A DNA stretch of 48,665 bases from Desulfofundulus thermosubterraneus DSM 16057 (lineage in GTDB: Bacteria > Bacillota > Desulfotomaculia > Desulfotomaculales > Desulfovirgulaceae). The notes below the pieces were generated by a model. That model was not told the origin of the DNA. It saw only the letters and a list, made by a program, of their open reading frames with translations, and searched no databases. Each line of letters begins with the position of its first letter. Within the stretch, counting starts at the first letter, position 1. A program made the position numbers and the translations under genes. This document shows positions 33,832 to 40,887 of the stretch, piece by piece. The stretch covers positions 1 to 48,665 of the forward strand of contig NZ_FQZM01000026.1 of the NCBI RefSeq assembly GCF_900142025.1. The letters are read 5' to 3'.

Positions 33832-34773
33832 ATGCGGGTTCTGGTTACCGGCGGTGCCGGTTTTATTGGTTCTCATGTGGTGGAACAGCTGGCGGCTTGC
33901 GGAGCAGACGTTGCGGTGCTGGATGATCTCTCCCGGGGGAGCCTTTCCAACCTGCACCCTGCGGCCAGCCTCTATCATGGAGATATCCGGGACGAAGAGT
34001 TTGTGCGGGAAACCCTGGAGCAGTTCCGGCCCCGGGTGGTCATTCACCAGGCGGCCCAGGTGGACGTTCAGGCCTCCCTGGACGATCCCGCCCGGGACGC
34101 CGCAGTAAACATTGGCGGCACCATCCACCTGCTGGAGGCGTGCCGGCGCACCGGGGTGGAAAAGGTGATCTATGCCTCCTCGGCGGCTGTTTACGGGGAT
34201 CCCCTCTACCTGCCTGTGGACGAGGAACATCCCGTTCGCCCCCTGGCAGGGTATGGCATTTCCAAGCATACGGTGGAACACTACCTGGAAGTTTACCGGG
34301 GGCTTTATGGGCTGGATTACACCGTGCTGCGCTACGCCAACGTTTACGGCCCCCGGCAGGACGCCACCGGTGAGGGGGGTGTGGTGGCCGTTTTTGTCCA
34401 CCGCCTGCTGCGGGGTGAAGCTCCCTGCATCTTTGGGGACGGCGAGCAGACCCGGGATTTCGTTTACGTGGGGGATGTGGCCGCGGCCAACCTGGCCGCC
34501 GTCAAAAAAGGCAGCGGCCGGGTGCTTAATGTGAGCACCGGCCGGGCCACGTCGGTGAACGATCTATTCCAGCTGCTGCAACAAATTACCGGGAGCAAAA
34601 TAAAAGCCCGCTACTGCCCGCCCCGCCCGGGGGACATCCGCCACAGCTATTTATCCTGCGACCTGGCGCGGAAAACCCTGGGCTGGCAGGCCCTCACGGA
34701 CCTGGCTGCCGGTTTGAACTTAACCGTGGAGTGGCATAAAAAAGAAAGGCGCCTATTTATGAGCGGTTCTTGA
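33832..34773 (+). CDS. NAD-dependent sugar epimerase/dehydratase (UDP-glucose 4-epimerase-like)
   Basis: 313 aa, ATG after AAAGGAG. Extended SDR fold: VTGGAGFIGSHVVEQL (NAD site), YASSAAVYGDP, and YGISKHTVEHYL (Tyr-x-x-x-Lys). RDFVYVGDVAAANL and RPGDIRHSYLSCDLARKTLG fit GalE-like and related UDP-hexose epimerases. Converts UDP-glucose/GlcNAc to the galacto epimer, or acts as a related dehydratase; the exact sugar cannot be told from sequence. Follows galU and likely shares its transcript. Confidence 0.88.
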   Translation: MRVLVTGGAGFIGSHVVEQLAACGADVAVLDDLSRGSLSNLHPAASLYHGDIRDEEFVRETLEQFRPRVVIHQAAQVDVQASLDDPARDAAVNIGGTIHLLEACRRTGVEKVIYASSAAVYGDPLYLPVDEEHPVRPLAGYGISKHTVEHYLEVYRGLYGLDYTVLRYANVYGPRQDATGEGGVVAVFVHRLLRGEAPCIFGDGEQTRDFVYVGDVAAANLAAVKKGSGRVLNVSTGRATSVNDLFQLLQQITGSKIKARYCPPRPGDIRHSYLSCDLARKTLGWQALTDLAAGLNLTVEWHKKERRLFMSGS

Positions 34774-34887
34774 GCTCCTGTGGCTGAGCGGGGCCTTGCT
34801 TTTCCGGCTTTGTCTAACCTGCCGGAGATATTCTTCAAACATCTTTTGTCTCTTTTCAAGCTGTTTAAGCAGTTTTTGGCTGTTCAT
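34753..34887 (-). CDS. Small basic coiled-coil protein, uncharacterised
   Basis: 44 aa: MNSQKLLKQLEKRQ, then FEEYLRQVRQSRKSK, a basic single-helix profile. An excellent ribosome site (GGGAGGGTG read on the minus strand) precedes the ATG at 34887. AT-rich sequence with TATAAT-like hexamers lies upstream. The last 21 bp overlap the epimerase 3' end on the other strand. I do not recognise a family. The strong start signal and helical pattern argue for a real gene. Confidence 0.45.
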   Translation of the reverse strand: MNSQKLLKQLEKRQKMFEEYLRQVRQSRKSKAPLSHRSSRTAHK

Positions 34888-34977
34888 GCATTACACCCTC
34901 CCAGGGGGTATTGTTACCATAATATGGTTGAATTATACCCCGTTTGCAAAGTGTTCCCGGATGTCCCGGCCTTCAAA

Positions 34978-35012
34978 TGGAAGTTGGAGGTCGGAAGTCG
35001 GAAGTTAGAACA
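34978..35012. repeat. GTCGGAAGTCGG repeat, partial copy
   Basis: GGAAGTTGGAGGTCGGAAGT followed by CGGAAGTTAGAACA, almost identical to 26212-26244. Intergenic, upstream of the DUF421 gene. Confidence 0.7.
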
Positions 35013-35080
35013 GAGGTATAAATTCCCTGACCCCCGGTAAACTAAGGCCTGTAAATTAATACAGACGGAGGGAAGGGAAG

Positions 35081-35818
35081 ATGAATCCTTATTTACAAAT
35101 TCTCATCCGGGGTATCGGGGCCTTTCTGGGGGTGCTGGTGATCACCCGGGTGGTGGGTAAAACCCAGGTGGGCCAGCTTACGGTAGCAGACTTTGTCAAT
35201 GCTATTGTGATCGGCTCCATTGCTGCGGCCATGGTTACGGATTTAAAGGAAAACGGCTGGTATTATGCCTTCGGCCTGCTGCTTTTTGGCCTTTTAACGG
35301 TTATTTCGGAGTATGCCTCTTTAAAATACCGCCCCCTGCGCAAGTTGATTGAAGGCGAACCTACTGTAGTCATCCATAACGGCAAGATCCTGGAAAATAA
35401 CATGAAAAAGTTAATTTACAATGTGGATGACCTCATGATGCAGCTGAGGGAAAAAAATGTATTCAATATTGCCGATGTGGAGTTTGCCGTGGCCGAGCCA
35501 AACGGAGGGCTAAGCGTGCTGTTGAAGACTCAGAAGCAGCCCCTTACCCCCGGAGATATGCAGATCCCCACTAAGTATCAGGGCATTCCCTCGGAGTTGA
35601 TTGTGGACGGTGTAGTAATCCAGCAAAACCTGAAGCAAAACAATCTGACCGAGGACTGGCTCTACCGGGAACTGGAAAAGCAGGGCGTCAAATCGGTCAA
35701 GGATGTCATGTATGCCAGCCTGGACTCGGAAGGCAAATTGTATGTGGACAGAAAAGAGGACACCATGCAGCATGTAACCGATATTACCGACAAGCTTCCC
35801 GGCAAAATGCCCCAGTAG
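35081..35818 (+). CDS. DUF421 domain membrane protein (YetF/YrbG family)
   Basis: 245 aa, ATG after CGGAGGGAAGGG. Three N-terminal membrane helices with GKTQVGQLTVADFVNAIVIG, a strongly conserved family segment, then a soluble domain with EGEPTVVIHNGKILENNMKK and a second small C-terminal domain. The family is common in spore formers; some members affect spore or envelope properties, but the molecular role is not known. Confidence 0.9.
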   Translation: MNPYLQILIRGIGAFLGVLVITRVVGKTQVGQLTVADFVNAIVIGSIAAAMVTDLKENGWYYAFGLLLFGLLTVISEYASLKYRPLRKLIEGEPTVVIHNGKILENNMKKLIYNVDDLMMQLREKNVFNIADVEFAVAEPNGGLSVLLKTQKQPLTPGDMQIPTKYQGIPSELIVDGVVIQQNLKQNNLTEDWLYRELEKQGVKSVKDVMYASLDSEGKLYVDRKEDTMQHVTDITDKLPGKMPQ

Positions 35819-35894
35819 ACACCCATGACGCATTCAGCGCCACAAACTGAGGGTGAAAATGGCCGCCGTTTTGTACGGAGCGAGCGACATCGAG

Positions 35895-35975
35895 CCAGCA
35901 CTCAACCCAGCAATCAACAGACCTGAAAGACATTATGTTTAGCCGCTCGTCATTTGAAATCTGCTGAGTGCTGGG
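35895..35975. repeat. CAGCACTCA palindromic element, copy E
   Basis: 81 bp, ends CCAGCACTCA / TGAGTGCTGG. The reverse complement interior has TTTCAGGTCTGTTGATTG, matching copies C and D. A GGAGCGAGCG word lies 17 bp before it. Confidence 0.75.
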
Positions 35976-36030
35976 CAAACTTAGCGAGACCGAGGGCGGA
36001 GGCGGAGCTGAGGGCATGGATGCCGGGAAT

Positions 36031-36135
36031 GGAGGTTAGAGGTCGGAAGTCGGAAGTCGGAAAAGAGGTAGGAATTCGCGCAGCGAATTCCTACAGCAGT
36101 TCCGGCCTCTGACATCTGACTTCCGACGTCCGAAT
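36031..36135. repeat. GTCGGAAGTCGG palindromic repeat, copy 2
   Basis: Arms GGTTAGAGGTCGGAAGTCGG and CCGGCCTCTGACATCTGACT, related to 16008-16113. The centre is the perfect hairpin GTAGGAATTCGC-GCA-GCGAATTCCTAC (36068-36094). It lies directly upstream of the phosphohexomutase gene. Confidence 0.75.
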
Positions 36136-36152
36136 TAGAGGGGGGACTTAAC

Positions 36153-37571
36153 TTGGCAACCAAAATTTCCTTCGGTACCGACGGCTGGCGGGGTATTTTG
36201 GCCCGGGATTTCACCTTTGATAATGTGGCCCTGGTGACCCGGGCGGTGGCCGATTACCTTGAAGCCCACCATCTGGCCGGACAAGGTGTGGTGGTTGGTT
36301 ACGACAACCGTTTCCTGTCGGAACAACTGGCCGCCACCGTGGCCGGTGTTTTCACCGGGCGGGGTATTCCCGTCTATCTTACCGGAAGGGCCACTCCCAC
36401 CCCGGTTACCGCCTTTGCCATTAAGGAGCACCGGGCCGGGGGGGCCGTAATGCTGACGGCCAGCCATAACCCGCCCGAATATAACGGTTTTAAGTTTATC
36501 CCCGAATATGCCGGGCCGGCCCTTCCCCATATTACCCGGGAGATAGAAGATAATATTCACCGCCTGCAGGCAACCGGGGAACACGAAGGCGGGCAGGCTG
36601 AACCTTCCAGGGACGCTGCTCAAAAGATCGACCCCCGGCCTGCTTACTTCCAGCATATCATAAAGCTCATTGATCTTGACGCCATCAGAAAGGCCCGATT
36701 AAGGGTTATCGTGGATCCCATGTACGGGGCGGGGATCGGTTACCTAGAAGATTTTCTGGCTGATGAGAGCGTCCAGGTTGAAGCAATCCATAACCGGCGG
36801 GATCCCCTTTTCGGCGGCAGCCTCCCCGAGCCAACCGGAAAATCCCTGGGGGAGCTGCGCTCCCTGGTCCTGGAGCGTAATGCCCATCTGGGCCTGGCTC
36901 TGGACGGTGATGCCGACCGTTTCGGCATTATTGACCGGGACGGCACCTATATCGCACCCAACCTGTTCCTGCCCCTGCTGTACTATCACTTGCTCCAGAC
37001 CCGGGGTGAACGGGGGCCGGTAGCGCGCACCGTAGCCACCACTCATTTGCTGGACCGCCTGGCCCGTGCTTTTAATCAAGAAGTTTACGAGACGCCCGTA
37101 GGCTTTAAGTACATCGGCCAGCACCTGCTGGAGAAGAACTGCCTTTTAGGGGGCGAAGAAAGCGGAGGTTTGTCCATTCGCGGGCACATTCCCGAAAAGG
37201 ACGGCATCCTGGCCGGGCTTCTGGCTGCGGAAATGGTGGCCGCCCACGGCAAAAGCCTGGGCGACCTGGCTTCCGAGGTTTGGTCCCGCTTTGGCCGCCT
37301 GTACAGCGAGCGTCTGGACGTACATACTTCAGCGGAAGAAAAGGAAAGGGTCCTGGGGTTGTTGGAGGATTTCTATCCTCCGGAAATTGGCGGTTTGAAG
37401 GTGGAGCGGCGCATTGCCGTGGATGGGACCAAACTGGTGCTGGAAAACGGCGCCTGGGTGCTGGTGCGGGCTTCGGGCACCGAGCCCCTTTTCCGTATTT
37501 ACGTGGAGGCCAGCACTGAAGAGGAGCTGCGCCGGCTCCAGCAGGCCGCGCGGAGCATGCTGGGGCTGTAG
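36153..37571 (+). CDS. Phosphoglucomutase/phosphomannomutase family protein
   Basis: 472 aa, TTG start after GAGGGGGACTT. All four catalytic loops are present: TASHNPPEYNGFK (phospho-Ser), DGDADRFG (Mg), GGEESGG (sugar) and RASGTEP (phosphate). N-terminal FGTDGWRGILARDF is canonical. Interconverts hexose-6-P and hexose-1-P; glucose or mannose specificity cannot be decided. Probably supplies glucose-1-phosphate to galU in this region. A GlmM function is less likely given the SHNP and sugar loop forms. Confidence 0.93.
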   Translation: MATKISFGTDGWRGILARDFTFDNVALVTRAVADYLEAHHLAGQGVVVGYDNRFLSEQLAATVAGVFTGRGIPVYLTGRATPTPVTAFAIKEHRAGGAVMLTASHNPPEYNGFKFIPEYAGPALPHITREIEDNIHRLQATGEHEGGQAEPSRDAAQKIDPRPAYFQHIIKLIDLDAIRKARLRVIVDPMYGAGIGYLEDFLADESVQVEAIHNRRDPLFGGSLPEPTGKSLGELRSLVLERNAHLGLALDGDADRFGIIDRDGTYIAPNLFLPLLYYHLLQTRGERGPVARTVATTHLLDRLARAFNQEVYETPVGFKYIGQHLLEKNCLLGGEESGGLSIRGHIPEKDGILAGLLAAEMVAAHGKSLGDLASEVWSRFGRLYSERLDVHTSAEEKERVLGLLEDFYPPEIGGLKVERRIAVDGTKLVLENGAWVLVRASGTEPLFRIYVEASTEEELRRLQQAARSMLGL

Positions 37572-37598
37572 GAGGGCTGCTAATATAAGCATTATGGA

Positions 37599-37632
37599 AG
37601 GCAAACCGGGCAATCTTTAGCCCGGCTTTGCT
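37599..37632 (+). terminator. Possible terminator hairpin after the phosphohexomutase
   Basis: GCAAA-C-CGGGC / GCCCG-GC-TTTGC hairpin, 30 bp after the stop. No T tract follows on either strand, so termination is only suggested. Confidence 0.35.
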
Positions 37633-37646
37633 CAATTCCGGCACGA

Positions 37647-37757
37647 ACCGACGCTACCACCTTTGCAGTCATGGAACGCCTGGTAATAAGCAATGCTTTT
37701 GCTTTTGATCGCCATTTCATTCAGTTTGGCTTTGATCTGTACGGGATGGAATCTTAA
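37647..37757 (+). pseudogene. Remnant of a PIN-domain (VapC) toxin C-terminus
   Basis: A frame ending TAA at 37757 reads DATTFAVMERLVISNAFAFD then RHFIQFGFD, closely matching the C-terminus of the VapC at 9297 (DCTTFAVMERLRIERVFTFD then RHF). No PIN N-terminus or antitoxin is found upstream, where the phosphohexomutase gene and a hairpin lie. It is a 3' fragment left by deletion. Confidence 0.7.
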
Positions 37758-37811
37758 TGGCGAAGTGCTGACGGTAAAAGTGAGTGGCTCTGTATTTTCT
37801 GGCCGGGCTTG

Positions 37812-37958
37812 CTACTTCCGCAGGGCGTTCACCGCCTGGGCAAGCCCGGCGATGCTGGCGGCCAGGTTCTCCAGCTTGGTTTCAATGCGCACCAGCAGGT
37901 AGGCGGTGACCACAATGGGAAAACCCAGGTTGCCTACTGCCTGCAAAATGGTTTCCAC
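37812..37958 (-). CDS. YvrJ family small membrane protein
   Basis: 48 aa from GTG 37958, seven bases after GGAGGTG. One membrane helix LGFPIVVTAYLLVRIETKL, then a short helix (ENLAASIAGLAQAVNAL). GFPIVVTxYLLVRIE is the signature of YvrJ. The small holin-like topology is suggestive, but function is unknown. Third gene of the minus-strand DUF1659-DUF2922-YvrJ unit with a LexA box at its head. Confidence 0.8.
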   Translation of the reverse strand: METILQAVGNLGFPIVVTAYLLVRIETKLENLAASIAGLAQAVNALRK

Positions 37959-37980
37959 AAGGCAGCACCTCCGGATATGA

Positions 37981-38011
37981 AAAGTGAGAAGTGAGAGGTG
38001 AGAAGTGGGAT
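37981..38011. repeat. Tandem GTGAGAA-type repeat
   Basis: About four imperfect copies of the AGTGAGA/AGTGGGA unit, the same unit as at 42586-42645. It lies between yvrJ and DUF2922, just outside two hairpins. Confidence 0.6.
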
Positions 38012-38017
38012 TAAGAA

Positions 38018-38041
38018 GGTATTCGGCTAAAGCCGAATACC
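38018..38041. other. Perfect hairpin between yvrJ and DUF2922
   Basis: GGTATTCGGC-TAAA-GCCGAATACC, 10-bp stem. It would form in the operon transcript; no strong T tract follows on the minus strand, so it may be an RNA stabilising or processing element. Confidence 0.5.
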
Positions 38042-38090
38042 AACCTTAGAATCCCTTCTTACGTCTTCCAAAGTTTGTGGCTCGGGGAGG

Positions 38091-38120
38091 CCGGCCCCCG
38101 GCAGTGTTGCCGGGGGCCGG
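38091..38120. other. Strong GC hairpin downstream of DUF2922
   Basis: CCGGCCCCCGGCA-GTGT-TGCCGGGGGCCGG, perfect 13-bp stem with a 4-nt loop, 19 bp after the DUF2922 stop on the minus strand. Without a T run it is not a standard terminator; it may limit read-through into yvrJ. Confidence 0.6.
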
Positions 38121-38138
38121 GATGTTGAAGGGGATGGT

Positions 38139-38372
38139 TTAGGCCGGGTCGTACAGGTCGTTGGTGGTGCGGTCGATGATCTGCACATCCTGCTTGGATA
38201 CCAGGGCACCGCCGCCGGTGAGAAAGACGTTCCTGCTGATGATCAGGTCCATTACGGCTTCGATTTCAGCGGCGGTAACGTTGTCCCGGGGGTTGTCCAG
38301 GCTGATGGTGAAGTTGGAGCCGCTTTCGTTTTTAAAGACCATGCGCAGGGTCTGGGTGGTGGTGACGGCCAC
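38139..38372 (-). CDS. DUF2922 family protein
   Basis: 77 aa, GTG start nine bases after GGAGGTG. TQTLRMVFKNESGSNFTISL, then DNPRDNVTAAEIEAVMDLII and LVSKQDVQIIDRTTNDLYD give the compact DUF2922 pattern. The family is restricted to Firmicutes, small and cytoplasmic, without known function. Encoded between DUF1659 and YvrJ. Confidence 0.85.
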   Translation of the reverse strand: MAVTTTQTLRMVFKNESGSNFTISLDNPRDNVTAAEIEAVMDLIISRNVFLTGGGALVSKQDVQIIDRTTNDLYDPA

Positions 38373-38502
38373 GAAAATGCACCTCCTTGTTGTTCTGGCC
38401 GGCTTTTAGCCGTACCAGGGGAACCTGCCTTCTGAAATCGACAGGGGGATCAACGGGCGGGGCCTGTATCCAAACCGGCCCCGCCTCCCTATGCGCTAAC
38501 GG

Positions 38503-38727
38503 TTACACCTGTACCAGGCGGGCGCTGTCAATTCGGTTCACGCCGGCCAGGGGGTATTCCTGGAGCCCGGCCAGGGCCTGGGCCACATCAAAGAGATCCT
38601 GGTCGGCGGCATCGGGGCGCACGTTGTTCAGGTTTTTGTTGCGGTAGACCGGGTTGCCCTCCCCGTCAACCCCGGTTTGCAGCACCAGCCGCAGGACCGT
38701 GGTGCCGGGAACCTTGCTCACTGCCAT
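38503..38727 (-). CDS. DUF1659 family protein
   Basis: 74 aa from ATG 38727, with AAGGAGGTG at ideal distance. VPGTTVLRLVLQTGVDGEG, then NLNNVRPDAADQDLFDVAQA and YPLAGVNRIDSARL match DUF1659. Upstream frame extension crosses the operator and is not used. First gene of the SOS-boxed operon. Function unknown in the family. Confidence 0.85.
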   Translation of the reverse strand: MAVSKVPGTTVLRLVLQTGVDGEGNPVYRNKNLNNVRPDAADQDLFDVAQALAGLQEYPLAGVNRIDSARLVQV

Positions 38728-38755
38728 ATAGTAAAACACCTCCTTAAGCTTTAAT

Positions 38756-38769
38756 CGAACACGTGTTCG
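38756..38769. promoter_or_regulatory. LexA (SOS) box
   Basis: CGAACACGTGTTCG, a perfect match to the Gram-positive LexA/DinR consensus CGAAC-N4-GTTCG, within the 16-bp palindrome 38755-38770. It covers roughly +6 to +20 of the minus-strand promoter at 38782-38810, so LexA would block DUF1659-DUF2922-YvrJ until DNA damage. Confidence 0.8.
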
Positions 38770-38781
38770 AGCGTTGGCTTT

Positions 38782-38810
38782 ATTATATCCCGGGCAGGGG
38801 GTACCGTCAA
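38782..38810 (-). promoter_or_regulatory. Promoter of the DUF1659-DUF2922-yvrJ operon
   Basis: On the minus strand TTGACG (38810-38805), a 17-bp spacer, perfect TATAAT (38787-38782). Followed immediately by the LexA box and then the DUF1659 ribosome site. Confidence 0.8.
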
Positions 38811-38931
38811 GGCCAGAAATTGTCAACATGTGTCTAATTTTGGAGCAGTTTTATTCGGGGCATTTCCTGTATGCCAGAATATGGTTGGGCTGCTCTGTTG
38901 CCGGTTTTTCAAGATTAAATATCGATTTAAT

Positions 38932-38960
38932 TTGACACTATTAGGGCTATTTGCTAGAAT
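38932..38960 (+). promoter_or_regulatory. metK promoter
   Basis: TTGACA (38932-38937), a 17-bp spacer, TAGAAT (38955-38960). The 5' leader would be under 40 nt, too short for a SAM riboswitch. Confidence 0.75.
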
Positions 38961-39003
38961 AGTCGTGGCAGTTTTTGCCCTCAGGACATGGAGGTGGGTT
39001 GTC

Positions 39004-40194
39004 ATGGCCAGGAGGCTGTTTACTTCAGAATCAGTTACCGAAGGCCACCCGGATAAGGTGGCCGATCAGATTTCCGATGCCATTCTTGATGAAATTATTG
39101 CCCGGGACCCGGACGCCCGGGTGGCCTGTGAAACGCTGGTCACCACCGGCTTGATTCTAGTCGCGGGAGAGATTACCACCAAATGCTATGTGGACATCCC
39201 CAGGGTGGCCCGGGAAACGGTGCGGGAGATTGGCTATACCCGGGCCAAATACGGCTTTGACTGCGACACCTGTGCGGTGGTCACTTCCATTGACGAGCAA
39301 TCGCCGGATATTGCCATGGGTGTGAACAAGGCCCTGGAGGCCCGCTCCGGGGAGATGAGCGATTCGGAAATTGAAGCCATTGGTGCCGGGGACCAGGGCA
39401 TGATGTTTGGTTTTGCCACCAATGAAACGAAAGAGTTCATGCCCCTTCCCATTGCCCTGGCCCACCGGCTGGCCCGCCGGCTGGCCACGGTCAGGAAGAC
39501 CCGGGAACTGCCCTACCTGCGCCCCGATGGCAAGGTGCAGGTGACAGTGGAATATGAAGGCGACCGGCCGGTGCGCATTGATACGGTGGTCATTTCGGCC
39601 CAGCATCACCCTCGTGTTCCCCTGGACCAGATCCGGGAAGACCTGATCGAAAAGGTTGTCCGGCCCATTATACCGCCGGAACTGCTCAATTCCACCACCC
39701 GTTACTTCATTAACCCCACCGGCCGTTTTGTCATCGGCGGTCCCCAGGGGGATACGGGTCTGACCGGGCGCAAAATTATTGTGGATACCTACGGCGGTAT
39801 GGCCCGGCACGGCGGCGGATGCTTTTCCGGAAAGGACCCCACCAAGGTGGACCGTTCCGCCAGCTATGCCGCCCGCTACGTGGCCAAGAACATCGTGGCC
39901 GCCGGGCTGGCCGATAAGTGCGAGGTGCAGCTGGCCTACGCCATCGGCGTGGCCCGTCCGGTGTCCATAATGGTGGATACCTTCGGTACCGGCAGGGTCA
40001 GTGATGAGCTTCTGGTCAAGCTGATCCGGGAACATTTTGACCTGCGCCCGGCCGGAATCATCAAAGCCCTGGATTTGCGCCGGCCCATCTACCGCCGCAC
40101 CGCCGCTTACGGCCATTTCGGCCGCACTGACATCGACCTCCCCTGGGAGCGCACCGACAAGGCCGAGATCCTGCGCAAAGAAGCGGGAGCGTAG
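39004..40194 (+). CDS. metK: S-adenosylmethionine synthetase
   Basis: 396 aa from ATG 39004 after GGAGGTGGG; the longer open frame upstream runs through the promoter. [32 protein letters not shown] and [20 protein letters not shown] are the ATP/methionine-binding signatures. The last motif has Cys where most enzymes have Ala. Makes SAM from ATP and methionine. Own promoter; no riboswitch seen. Confidence 0.97.
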   Translation: MARRLFTSESVTEGHPDKVADQISDAILDEIIARDPDARVACETLVTTGLILVAGEITTKCYVDIPRVARETVREIGYTRAKYGFDCDTCAVVTSIDEQSPDIAMGVNKALEARSGEMSDSEIEAIGAGDQGMMFGFATNETKEFMPLPIALAHRLARRLATVRKTRELPYLRPDGKVQVTVEYEGDRPVRIDTVVISAQHHPRVPLDQIREDLIEKVVRPIIPPELLNSTTRYFINPTGRFVIGGPQGDTGLTGRKIIVDTYGGMARHGGGCFSGKDPTKVDRSASYAARYVAKNIVAAGLADKCEVQLAYAIGVARPVSIMVDTFGTGRVSDELLVKLIREHFDLRPAGIIKALDLRRPIYRRTAAYGHFGRTDIDLPWERTDKAEILRKEAGA

Positions 40195-40211
40195 CAATAT
40201 GCTTCAAAATA

Positions 40212-40252
40212 GCCTGCCGTTTGCACGGAGCGAGCGCGTGCAAACGGCAGGC
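40212..40252. other. Long perfect hairpin after metK
   Basis: 15-bp perfect stem GCCTGCCGTTTGCAC / GTGCAAACGGCAGGC with loop GGAGCGAGCGC, 18 bp after metK. No T tract. Positions 40227-40254 are identical to 16267-16294, beside palindromic element B. Confidence 0.7.
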
Positions 40253-40349
40253 AAGTATCTGAACATTGTGTTTCCCCTTTCACCCCCTTTCACCCCCGTT
40301 CGCGGTCCTGCATATGGTGGAGCAGGAGCGAATACGTGGGGTGATTGAC

Positions 40350-40829
40350 ATGCTGGTGCAGTTTCTCCTGGCGCTCTGGCTGCTGTGGCTTGTGCTGGTA
40401 GTGGTGAAGGTGTGCCGCCTGGTTCTGGTTAACCGCCGTTATGCCGGGCAGAGCCGGGGAAAGCTGGTGTTGTTCTTGAGCAACCAGGAGCGGGCGTGCG
40501 AGGGGTTTTTGCGCCGGCTGGCCTTTGGGTGCGCACTTTTGTTGCCCCGGGTGGAAATGGCCGTGGTGGTGGATGAACACAGTTGCGACGACACCCTGGG
40601 TATTGCCCGCATCCTTGGCCGCAACCTGGGCTTCCGTACCCTGCGGTCTGATGAGGCCGCCGGTGAGGAAAAAGCCAGCCTTTCGGCCATGCTTGCTCGC
40701 CTGCCGGGGGAACCCCGGAACGGCCTGGTTGGTGGGAAAAGGCCGCTCTGGTATTATGACGCTCGGGGATTACAGGGCCGGAGCCTTTTGCGCACGTCCG
40801 TTCTGCGGCAGGTGGGCCTGGCGGCCTGA
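40350..40829 (+). CDS. Membrane-anchored protein of unknown function
   Basis: 159 aa from ATG 40350, five bases after GGGGTG; ATG 40314 is an alternative. An N-terminal membrane helix (VQFLLALWLLWLVLVVVKV) is followed by a soluble domain with KLVLFLSNQERACEGFLRRL, VVVDEHSCDDTLGIARIL and a Gly/Arg-rich end. The strand-helix rhythm and VVVDEHSCDDT resemble the start of a GT2-type glycosyltransferase, but the domain is far too short to be a complete enzyme. No family assigned. Confidence 0.6.
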   Translation: MLVQFLLALWLLWLVLVVVKVCRLVLVNRRYAGQSRGKLVLFLSNQERACEGFLRRLAFGCALLLPRVEMAVVVDEHSCDDTLGIARILGRNLGFRTLRSDEAAGEEKASLSAMLARLPGEPRNGLVGGKRPLWYYDARGLQGRSLLRTSVLRQVGLAA

Positions 40830-40887
40830 AGAACGATAAGGAGGTAATCGTTTCTTTTTGTCGAAATAGACTCTTGAGGTGAGGAGT

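Noticed and set aside
37693-37902. 69-aa plus-strand frame with hydrophobic start
   Set aside because: It overlaps the VapC remnant in another frame and the yvrJ gene on the opposite strand; no ribosome site.
38961-39003. SAM riboswitch before metK
   Set aside because: The promoter at 38932-38960 leaves under 40 nt of leader, too short for any SAM aptamer, and no SAM-box motif was seen upstream.
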